Assembly (NCBI GenBank): GCA_020056545.1
Contig: JAGVHM010000154.1
Coordinates: 1-10,236 of the forward strand
Source of the DNA: a bacterium
GTDB lineage: Bacteria; Desulfobacterota; Deferrimicrobia; Deferrimicrobiales; Deferrimicrobiaceae
Direction of reading: 5' to 3'
DNA length: 10,236 nt
In this document: piece after piece, positions 1-5,307 of the stretch
How the letters are laid out: the number at the start of each line of letters is the position of its first letter
How positions within the stretch are numbered: the stretch's first letter is position 1
Notes under the pieces: generated by a model
The model's input: only the letters and a program-made list of their open reading frames with translations
Database searches by the model: none
What the model was told of the DNA's origin: nothing
Position numbers and translations under genes: made by a program

Positions 1-413
1 CTTTTCCCGAGGAAGGCGTACATCGCCAGCATCGCGGCCACGAGAAGCGAGGACGACGCGCCGATCCCCGAACCCAGCGGCGCTTCATTGCGGAACCGGA
101 GCTCGACCCCCTTAACCGGCGGGAAGAACCGGAGGGCGGAGGCGATCAGCCCCAGCTTCCCTTCCTTGGAGAAGCCGTGCGTATCCCGAGCCTCGGCGCA
201 GAGGGAAAAGTTCTCGGAGCGCAGCCGCGCAGGGCCGCGCCCCGGAACGATCTCCACGATGCTGCGCACGCCGATCGCGGCGTTGACGGTCATGGATCCC
301 GGGACGAGGAGATAGAGTGGGTAGATATCGAGCGTTCCGCCCGCGAGGTCCACGCGGTTCGGGACGACCGCCCGGATCCGGCATGGGGATGGAGACGTTT
401 TTCCCTTGTTCAC
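1..413 (-). CDS. GHMP-family sugar kinase, N-terminal part (cut by window edge)
   Basis: The visible 137 residues begin GTG and include NRVDLAGGTLDIYP (residues 19-32), typical of the substrate-binding strand of GHMP kinases. PLGSGIGASSSLLVA (112-126) is the Gly/Ser-rich ATP-binding loop of the family. These kinases phosphorylate small sugars or alcohols in the cytoplasm. The 'AGGTxD' form resembles the HddA / fucokinase-like branch (COG2605-type) more than galactokinase or ispE. The GTG at 413 is preceded by GGAG six bases upstream (GGAG-ccgccg-GTG), which decides the start; no ATG lies nearby in frame. The C-terminal half, with the third GHMP motif, is outside the window, so the substrate cannot be read. 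The gene is divergent from the hydrolase at 631. GmhA is encoded 3 kb away, which makes a heptose-phosphate kinase role possible but unproven. Confidence 0.85.
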   Translation of the reverse strand, partial: MNKGKTSPSPCRIRAVVPNRVDLAGGTLDIYPLYLLVPGSMTVNAAIGVRSIVEIVPGRGPARLRSENFSLCAEARDTHGFSKEGKLGLIASALRFFPPVKGVELRFRNEAPLGSGIGASSSLLVAAMLAMYAFLGK

Positions 414-506
414 CGGCGGCTCCGTGCCACTAAGTCTGTCTTTCGTCTTTGTACCACGGGAACGCAGGATTGCGCAAAGACGCTGTTCCCTTTTTCCATT
501 TCCCAC

Positions 507-535
507 TTGAACCCGGGGCCGCGACACCGTATAAA
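507..535 (+). promoter_or_regulatory. Sigma70-type promoter for the MBL-fold hydrolase
   Basis: TTGAAC at 507-512 and TATAAA at 530-535 are separated by exactly 17 bases. This is the best -35/-10 pair in the 414-630 intergenic region and sits in a locally AT-rich patch. The predicted start site near 542 would give a leader of about 90 nt before the ATG at 631. I see no equally convincing promoter for the divergent kinase; TTGCGC-N18-TACAAA on the minus strand is only a weak candidate. Confidence 0.55.
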
Positions 536-553
536 TAAATTTCACTACGGATG

Positions 554-615
554 AAGCTGGCGGCTCGCATCTTTCTCGCTGAGCGCCCGCAGCTTATCCG
601 TTGCGGTATCCGCAA
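554..615 (+). promoter_or_regulatory. Two hairpins in the leader of the MBL-fold hydrolase
   Basis: The first hairpin pairs AAGCTG(g)CGG at 554-563 with CCGCAGCTT at 587-595, giving nine pairs and one bulged G. The second is a perfect 6-bp stem, TTGCGG (601-606) TAT CCGCAA (610-615), ending one base before the AAGGAGG Shine-Dalgarno at 616-622. The structures are visible in the sequence. Any effect on expression is inference, and I match them to no known riboswitch class. Confidence 0.35.
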
Positions 616-630
616 AAGGAGGATCGTCTC

Positions 631-1332
631 ATGCCGTCCGTGAAGATCCGCTGGTTCGGTCATTCCGGCTTCTCCGTACAGGACCCTTCCGGCAAGACGG
701 TGCTCATCGATCCCTGGCTGACCGGAAACCCCGGGGCGCCCAGCGGACCGGAAGGGATCGGCAAGGCGGATTTCCTTCTTCTCACCCATGACCATTTCGA
801 TCACGCGTCCGACGCCGTGGAGCTGGCGAAGCGGACCGGCGCGCTCGTGGTGGGGATCTTCGAGCTGGCGGGAGACCTGAAGGCCAAGGGGATCCCGGAG
901 TCCCAGCTCCTGCACGGGGGGATCGGAATGAATGTCGGCGGGACAGTGGTCCTCGACGGCTTTTCATTCACCATGACCGAGGCCAGGCACTCCTGTTCCC
1001 TCGGGTCCCCTGCGGGATATGTAATACGTACCCCCGCAGGGGCCATAATCTACCATTCCGGGGATACCGGCATCTTCGCCGGCATGTCGCTGATCGGAGA
1101 GCTGCACCCCATCGACGTGGCGCTGCTGCCGATCGGCTCGGTGTTCACGATGGACTATCGCCAGGCGGCGAAGGCGGCCGCGCTGCTCCAGGCGAAGACG
1201 GTCATCCCGATGCACTTCGGGACGTTCCCCATACTTGAGCCCACCGCGGAGCGGTTCGTCGCCGAAATGAAGAAAACCGCCCCGGGGATCCGGGTGGTAG
1301 TGCTCAAGCCCGGCGAGGAGGCGGCGCTGTAA
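631..1332 (+). CDS. UPF0173-family metal-dependent hydrolase (MBL fold)
   Basis: This 233-residue protein has the length and layout of the UPF0173 (YtkL-like) branch of the metallo-beta-lactamase superfamily. Its metal ligands are visible: THDHFDH at 52-58 (HxHxDH), H120 in EARHSC, D145 in HSGDTG and H195 in PMHFGT. The N-terminal RWFGHSGFSV and LIDPWLTGNP are also typical. It is probably a soluble cytoplasmic hydrolase with two bound metals; the substrate is unknown for the family. The ATG at 631 follows AAGGAGG with 8 bases of spacing. An in-frame TTG at 601 is rejected because it lies inside the leader hairpin, upstream of this Shine-Dalgarno. The gene has its own promoter and ends one base from the stop of the convergent anmK. 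Confidence 0.93.
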   Translation: MPSVKIRWFGHSGFSVQDPSGKTVLIDPWLTGNPGAPSGPEGIGKADFLLLTHDHFDHASDAVELAKRTGALVVGIFELAGDLKAKGIPESQLLHGGIGMNVGGTVVLDGFSFTMTEARHSCSLGSPAGYVIRTPAGAIIYHSGDTGIFAGMSLIGELHPIDVALLPIGSVFTMDYRQAAKAAALLQAKTVIPMHFGTFPILEPTAERFVAEMKKTAPGIRVVVLKPGEEAAL

Positions 1333-1333
1333 G

Positions 1334-2515
1334 TTAAAGGAAGGGACTCCCCCACCGCCCCGGGGAGATCTTCCCCAAAACGGCAGGCTGTCCGCCGGTG
1401 GCGACGGGGACGTTGCCGGCCTGGCGGCAGATGGCCAGGTAAGCGAGGTAGGCGAAGGCCGCCGATTCGACGTACTGCGGTGGGATCCCCAGCGTCTCGG
1501 TCGCGCGGATCTTCAGCCCGGGCATCCGGGCGGCGATGGATGCCGCGAGCGCGGGGTTCTTGCCGCCTCCCCCACCGAGGAAAACTTCCTTCACGGGCCA
1601 ATTCGGCAGGATGAACCGGTCGAACGCCTGGCGGACCGTTTCCGCCGCATAGGCCGTCAGTGTGGCCATGAGGTCTTCCCTGCGGATCTTCTCCTGGCGC
1701 GCCGAGGCGATGATCTTTTCCAGCCGCGGCCTGCCGTACCGCTCCCGGCCGGTGCTCTTGGGAGGCGGGATCGCGAGATACCTGTCGTGCCGGACAAGGG
1801 CGGCAAGAAACTTCTCACGCACTTTCCCCCGCAGCGCCAGCCCCCCGTCCCTGTCCATCGACATTCTGCCGCCCGACAGGAGGCGTGCCGCTCCGTCGAT
1901 CAGCATGTTGCCCGGACCGGTGTCGAAGGCGGCCAGGATCTTTCCCTGCGGACTCACCACGGTCACGTTCCCGATGCCGCCCATGTTCTGGAATGAGGAG
2001 AAGCATCCACGGCCGCGAAGCAGGACTCCGTGGAACGCGGGCACCAGCGGGGCGCCGATCCCGCCCGCCGCCATGTCGGCTGTGCGGAAATCGGAGATCG
2101 CGGTGACCCCCGTGCGCTGCGCGATGAAGGAGGGCTCGCCTATCTGGAGGGTCGCGCCGGTCTCTTTCATGAAACCCCGCCGCTTGTTCGGGAAATGCCC
2201 CACCGTCTGCCCGTGGCAGCCGACCGCCGCAACCTCTTCCGGCCGTATCTGGAGAAACGCCAGGGCCCTGCCGAAGGCGAAGGCGTAAAACTCCCCGAGG
2301 GCCATCGACAGGCGGCACAGCTCTTCCTTCCCGGCTTCCTTCGCCTCGGAGATCCGCAGGACCCGCTCGCGGAGATCCCCCGGATACGGAACGGAATGGA
2401 AACTTCGGACATGGGAGGATATGTTCCCGCGCACGGGAGAGAACGAGACGAAGGAGATGTCGGCTCCGTCGGCCGACGTGCCCGACATGATTCCCGCGCA
2501 AAGAGCGGTTACCAC
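1334..2515 (-). CDS. anmK: Anhydro-N-acetylmuramic acid kinase
   Basis: The 393-residue protein matches AnmK along its whole length. AnmK hydrolyses the 1,6-anhydro bond and phosphorylates anhydro-MurNAc to MurNAc-6-phosphate, which MurQ then uses, during cytoplasmic peptidoglycan recycling. Visible motifs are GIMSGTSADGAD (8-19), GCHGQTVGHFP (99-109), LQIGEPSFIA (123-132), SDFRTADMAAGGIGAPLVPAFH (141-162, with D147 as the expected catalytic Asp), NMGGIGN (177-183), FDTGPGNMLID (197-207), PKSTGRERYG (252-261) and EVFLGGGGGKNP (310-321). The GTG start at 2515 overlaps the last 7 bases of the upstream gene; GAGGAG lies only two bases before it, so translational coupling is likely. A longer open frame continues upstream, but it is the shadow of the DHS-like gene. 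The neighbouring SIS protein is GmhA, not MurQ, so the next recycling enzyme must be elsewhere. Confidence 0.95.
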   Translation of the reverse strand: MVTALCAGIMSGTSADGADISFVSFSPVRGNISSHVRSFHSVPYPGDLRERVLRISEAKEAGKEELCRLSMALGEFYAFAFGRALAFLQIRPEEVAAVGCHGQTVGHFPNKRRGFMKETGATLQIGEPSFIAQRTGVTAISDFRTADMAAGGIGAPLVPAFHGVLLRGRGCFSSFQNMGGIGNVTVVSPQGKILAAFDTGPGNMLIDGAARLLSGGRMSMDRDGGLALRGKVREKFLAALVRHDRYLAIPPPKSTGRERYGRPRLEKIIASARQEKIRREDLMATLTAYAAETVRQAFDRFILPNWPVKEVFLGGGGGKNPALAASIAARMPGLKIRATETLGIPPQYVESAAFAYLAYLAICRQAGNVPVATGGQPAVLGKISPGRWGSPFL

Positions 2516-3444
2516 AACTCCTCGGCCACCGCCGCCATGAAAAGCGGGAAGAGGATCTCGTGGGGTCCGATCAGGTGGTATCCCTTGCCGCCGGCGCGGG
2601 TGGGACGGGTCACCACGTTCACGTCCGGCCGGTAGTGGCGGATGAAGTCCATGTTCACCGTCGTGATCCGTGAAAGGGGCCTGCCGAGGTTCCTCGCGAC
2701 GGCCACGGCCTTGAGGAAAACCTCGGGAAGAACCACTGCCGACCCGACATTGAGATACACGCCGCCGTCGAGCCGGGCCACCATCTCGCAGAACCGGCGG
2801 AAATCCCTCTGGGACGCCTCTCCCATAGCGGCGCCGTCCGCCTCCGGATGCATGTGGATGATGTCCGAACCGATGCTCACGTGGACGGTCGCCGGCACAT
2901 TCATCCGCCAGGCGGCCGCGAGAAGGCTCTTTTTCCGGTACCGCGCGCGGGATTCCTCGATGGCCTTGCCGGCGGCCGCGCCGAAGCCCAGCCCTTGCGG
3001 AAGCCCCGACTCCAGCGCCGAGTGGATGAACCCGGCCGTCTCCCTCGCCATCCCGAAAGAACCGTCGGAAAGCCCCTTCTCGACGTCTTCCGAGGTCTTG
3101 CCGGCCAGCGCAAGTTCCGTGTCGTGGATGACTCCCGCCCCGTTCATCGAAATGCAATCGAAAAGGCCCCTGGAAAGCCCCTGCAGGAGCAACGGCGAGA
3201 GCCCGACCTTGATGAAGTGCGCCCCGATCCCCAGGAGCACGGGAGCGCCGCGTCTCTTCGCAGCCGCCACCGCCTTGACAACCGCCCGGAAGTCCTTCGC
3301 CGACAGGTAGTCGGGAAGGCCGGCCAGGAACGATGAAAAAGACATTCCCTTACGCACGGGAGCCCCGAACCCCTTGAAGGTGACCTTGCTCTTCCTCGTG
3401 TGAAGGGAGGTCAGTCGCAACCGGGCCGGGTCGACTTTCCTCAT
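2509..3444 (-). CDS. Conserved protein resembling deoxyhypusine synthase, function unknown
   Basis: This 311-residue protein resembles conserved deltaproteobacterial proteins sometimes labelled deoxyhypusine-synthase-like. Residues 69-110 have the pattern of the DHS NAD-binding core: LLGIGAHFIKVGLSP, then SMNGAGVIHDTELAL, comparable to the 'ivTTaGGvEEDl' region of true DHS. Other striking stretches are SIGSDIIHMHPEADGAAMGE (190-209), YLNVGSAVVLPEVFLKA (230-246), TTVNMDFIRHYRPD (261-274) and GPHEILFPL (293-301). I cannot identify the DHS catalytic-lysine motif. There is no signal peptide or membrane segment, so it is probably cytoplasmic. The ATG at 3444 forms a 4-nt ATGA overlap with the gmhA stop, and its own stop overlaps the anmK start. 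Co-production with GmhA and AnmK points to an envelope-sugar or related metabolic role, but the reaction is unknown. The DHS likeness is from memory and moderate. Confidence 0.7.
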   Translation of the reverse strand: MRKVDPARLRLTSLHTRKSKVTFKGFGAPVRKGMSFSSFLAGLPDYLSAKDFRAVVKAVAAAKRRGAPVLLGIGAHFIKVGLSPLLLQGLSRGLFDCISMNGAGVIHDTELALAGKTSEDVEKGLSDGSFGMARETAGFIHSALESGLPQGLGFGAAAGKAIEESRARYRKKSLLAAAWRMNVPATVHVSIGSDIIHMHPEADGAAMGEASQRDFRRFCEMVARLDGGVYLNVGSAVVLPEVFLKAVAVARNLGRPLSRITTVNMDFIRHYRPDVNVVTRPTRAGGKGYHLIGPHEILFPLFMAAVAEELW

Positions 3445-4022
3445 CGCTTGCCGACCTGTCGGAAGAGCAATGTGTCCGTCAGGTCGCACAGGATGTGCCC
3501 GACGGTTATATGGGCTTCCTGAATGCGGGGGATGCTTTTCGAGGGGACCGCAAGCGCAATGTCGGCGTTCGACCCGATCTTTCCCCCCTCGGATGTAAGC
3601 GCTATCGTCACCATTCCAAGTTTCTTCGCAATGCGTAATGCCTTGACGACGTTCGCCGAGTTGCCGCTCGTGGAGATCCCGATTGCGATGTCTCCCTTCT
3701 TCCCGAGGGCCTTGATCTGCTTGCTGAACACCTCTTCGAAAGCGTAGTCGTTCGAGATGCTGGTGAGAATGGATGTGTCGGTGGTCAGCGCGATGGCCGG
3801 CAGCGGGGGGCGCTCGATCTGGAACCGGTTCATGAATTCGGCCGCTATGTGCTGTGAGTCGGCGGCGCTTCCGCCGTTTCCGAAAAGGAGGATCTTCCGG
3901 CCGGTCTTGAACGCATGGGCTATCGCCTGCGCGGCATCGATGATGTCGCGCGTCATCGTCTCCACCATCTGCAGGCGCAGGTCCGCCCCTTCCTTCAGCA
4001 TTTTCGCGATGGCTTCCTGCAA
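3441..4022 (-). CDS. gmhA: Sedoheptulose-7-phosphate isomerase (SIS domain)
   Basis: GmhA converts sedoheptulose 7-phosphate to D-glycero-D-manno-heptose 7-phosphate, the first step toward the ADP-heptose of LPS inner core. The 193-residue length is standard. The SIS core shows LLFGNGGSAADSQHIAAEF (45-63), GISTSGNSANV (115-125) and RIQEAHITVGHILCDL (166-181). E62 and H176 align with E. coli E65 and H180, and H58/E62/Q168/H176 keep the spacing of the metal ligands described for Burkholderia GmhA. This favours GmhA over DiaA or MurQ. The start is TTG at 4022, with GGAGGG six bases upstream; an ATG seven codons later has only a weak, badly spaced AGGA and would trim the first helix. It is the first gene of the gmhA - DHS-like - anmK set and has its own TTGACA promoter. 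Confidence 0.92.
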   Translation of the reverse strand: MQEAIAKMLKEGADLRLQMVETMTRDIIDAAQAIAHAFKTGRKILLFGNGGSAADSQHIAAEFMNRFQIERPPLPAIALTTDTSILTSISNDYAFEEVFSKQIKALGKKGDIAIGISTSGNSANVVKALRIAKKLGMVTIALTSEGGKIGSNADIALAVPSKSIPRIQEAHITVGHILCDLTDTLLFRQVGKR

Positions 4023-4047
4023 GGAGTTCCCTCCGGGGGGGGGTTAG
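4020..4047 (-). promoter_or_regulatory. gmhA leader: C9 tract and SD in a small hairpin before TTG
   Basis: On the minus strand the predicted leader runs from about 4047 to 4023. It holds nine consecutive C (4043-4035), then GGAG (4034-4031), GGAA (4030-4027), CTCC (4026-4023), then the TTG start. GGAG and CTCC can pair around a GNRA-type GGAA loop, so the Shine-Dalgarno would lie in a 4-bp hairpin abutting the start codon. The sequence facts are direct; regulation or slippage is inference. Confidence 0.4.
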
Positions 4048-4053
4048 GCACAC

Positions 4054-4083
4054 ATGATCGCTTTTCCCTACGGCCGCTGTCAA
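4054..4083 (-). promoter_or_regulatory. Sigma70-type promoter for gmhA operon
   Basis: Reading the minus strand, a perfect TTGACA -35 (4083-4078) is followed after 18 bases by GATCAT (4059-4054), which matches four of six -10 positions. The predicted start is near 4047, giving a leader of about 25 nt. This is the only perfect -35 hexamer I noticed in this intergenic region. Confidence 0.5.
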
Positions 4084-4095
4084 GAACGCCGCGGT

Positions 4096-4126
4096 CCGGT
4101 TTCACCGGCGCCGGAATGCCGGCGCC
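4096..4126. repeat. Overlapping inverted repeats between gmhA and trxA
   Basis: CCGGT (4096-4100) TTC ACCGG (4104-4108) is a 5-bp hairpin. It overlaps a perfect 8-bp hairpin, GGCGCCGG (4107-4114) AATG CCGGCGCC (4119-4126). The larger hairpin is followed on the plus strand by TTTCATTTCC, which is not a clean U-tract. Both lie just upstream of the gmhA -35 and about 90 bases before trxA. They could be an operator or a structured trxA leader; no terminator is expected between divergent genes. I find no convincing trxA promoter in 4023-4218. Confidence 0.4.
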
Positions 4127-4218
4127 TTTCATTTCCTGAAAAACCGTTGTAGCATGTTTCGCATCTAACGACATACGAACGAATCCATTGCGGGGCGCGA
4201 TCGAAGGGGAGGAAGGGA

Positions 4219-4545
4219 ATGGCCGGAAACATTCTGGAACTGAACGATGGGAACTTCAAGAAGACCGTGGACGTCGGCCCGACGCCGGTGCTGGTGGATT
4301 TCTGGGCTCCCTGGTGCGGCCCGTGCAGGGTCATCGCGCCGATCCTCGAGGAAGTGGCGAAGGAGATGGAGGGGAAGGTGCGGGTCGCCAAGGTGAACGT
4401 CGACGAAAGCCCGGATATAGCATCGAACCTCGGCATCCGCGGCATCCCCACCCTTATCCTGTTCAAGGAAGGGCAGATCAAGGGCCAGATGGTGGGCGTC
4501 AACACGAAGGCCAGCATAGTCTCGCTTATCCAGAAAGGGATGTAA
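4219..4545 (+). CDS. trxA: Thioredoxin
   Basis: This is a 108-residue classical cytoplasmic thioredoxin, a disulfide reductase for ribonucleotide reductase and other proteins, normally recharged by thioredoxin reductase. It has WCGPC at 32-36 (C33/C36), the buried Asp at 27 in VDFWAPWCGPC, and the cis-Pro at 77 in GIRGIPTLILF. It has no signal peptide. The ATG at 4219 follows GGGGAGGA at 4206-4213 with 5-base spacing. It is transcribed divergently from gmhA and is followed by a palindromic element and a second thioredoxin-fold gene. The gene symbol reflects family membership; a paralogue elsewhere in the genome cannot be excluded. Confidence 0.96.
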   Translation: MAGNILELNDGNFKKTVDVGPTPVLVDFWAPWCGPCRVIAPILEEVAKEMEGKVRVAKVNVDESPDIASNLGIRGIPTLILFKEGQIKGQMVGVNTKASIVSLIQKGM

Positions 4546-4552
4546 GGGGGGT

Positions 4553-4719
4553 TTAGTGCTTCATTTCATAAATACGGTAGCATTCGAGCGCCGCTGCATC
4601 CGCTCCAGCTTCGTTGCGCTCCTTCACCATACTCAAAGGTATGCCTCAGTCGCGCGCCTTGCCGGCGCGGCGCATCGACGCTCTCGGTGCGTTACCGTAT
4701 TTATGAAGTGAAGCACTTA
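4553..4719. repeat. 161-bp full-length imperfect palindrome with TTA flanks (MITE-like)
   Basis: Terminal arms at 4556-4579 and 4693-4716 are inverted copies with one mismatch, which is a G-U pair in RNA. The interior continues as a more degraded palindrome, and the centre is a hairpin, CATAC (4628-4632) tcaaag GTATG (4639-4643). The midpoint of this inner hairpin (4635.5) coincides with that of the outer arms (4636), so the whole element is one long symmetrical stem. TTA occurs on both sides (4553-4555 and 4717-4719), as a 3-bp target-site duplication would. It encodes no protein. It could be a non-autonomous mobile element, a dispersed intergenic palindrome, or a structured RNA; only copy number can tell. 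The TTA match alone could be chance. Confidence 0.65.
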
Positions 4720-5307
4720 GTGTCCCTCAGGAAACCGCAGGACCGGATCTTCGCGGCGGCGGTCGCCGGGTCCCTCGCGATGCTCCTCTTCACCGCGTGC
4801 GGATCGAAACGGTTCTCCGTGGGGTCCGTCCCTTTTCCGGCGGAGAAACCGGTGTTCATCGACGACCGTGGGCAGCCGCAGCCCGGACTCCCCGCCTCCC
4901 CCGAACCTTATCGGCTCATCGTTCTCGACTACGCGTGGTGCCCGCCCTGCGCGGACGCGTGGAAAGCTCTGCGTGAGGCATCCCGGGACATTCCGCCCGG
5001 AACCGTCCGCGCATACCGCGTCCTTTTCGACCGGGAGCGCCTGTTGGGAAAAGAGGGAACGCGGGAAACCGATCCTATCCAGCCGGCTCCCCCCCGGGAC
5101 GCCGGCACCCTGCCGGTAACGACGGTCATGGCCCTTCCCGATCCTTTCCGGAAACGATTCGGGCCCGAGCATGCCCCGCTTCTCCTCCTGACGGACCGGC
5201 GAGGAACCGTGCTGAAAAAATGGACCGGCGCATCCCCTTCCCTCGCCGCGTCGATAGTTACGGAGGTCAGGCGCTTATCGAGCTCTGCCCCCCTCCCTGG
5301 AAGGTGA
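4720..5307 (+). CDS. Thioredoxin-fold lipoprotein (TlpA/ResA-like, WCPPC)
   Basis: The 195-residue product starts MSLRKPQDR followed by a hydrophobic stretch (11-24) and LLFTAC, an acceptable lipobox with lipidated C27 although Phe at -3 is unusual. It should therefore be anchored to an envelope membrane and face the periplasm. DYAWCPPCADAW (70-81) gives the redox pair C74/C77, and HAPLLLLTDRRGTVLKKWTG (151-170) matches the cis-Pro strand and following hairpin of TlpA/ResA proteins (cis-Pro probably P153). A Pro-rich insert lies at about 104-150. A role as a periplasmic thiol-disulfide reductase is inferred from the fold; the partner is unknown. GTG at 4720 is chosen because it gives a normal lipoprotein signal; earlier in-frame GTGs (4708, 4687) lie inside the palindrome. 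The chosen start has no good Shine-Dalgarno. The 3' end overlaps rodA by 41 bases, tail to tail. Confidence 0.75.
   Translation: MSLRKPQDRIFAAAVAGSLAMLLFTACGSKRFSVGSVPFPAEKPVFIDDRGQPQPGLPASPEPYRLIVLDYAWCPPCADAWKALREASRDIPPGTVRAYRVLFDRERLLGKEGTRETDPIQPAPPRDAGTLPVTTVMALPDPFRKRFGPEHAPLLLLTDRRGTVLKKWTGASPSLAASIVTEVRRLSSSAPLPGR

Noticed and set aside
1334..3157. Open frame extending anmK far upstream
   Set aside because: The extra region is a shadow of the DHS-like gene; AnmK motifs begin right after GTG 2515.
3441..4022. SIS protein as MurQ, the usual AnmK partner
   Set aside because: Length (193 residues) and the H58/E62/Q168/H176 pattern fit GmhA; MurQ is about 300 residues.
4107..4130. Hairpin followed by TTTC as an intrinsic terminator
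   Set aside because: No gene reads into it on the plus strand, because gmhA and trxA are divergent, and the following tract is interrupted by C and A.
4147..4176. Possible trxA promoter (TTGTAG with GACATA)
   Set aside because: The -10 candidate matches only two of six consensus positions, and alternative spacings are no better.
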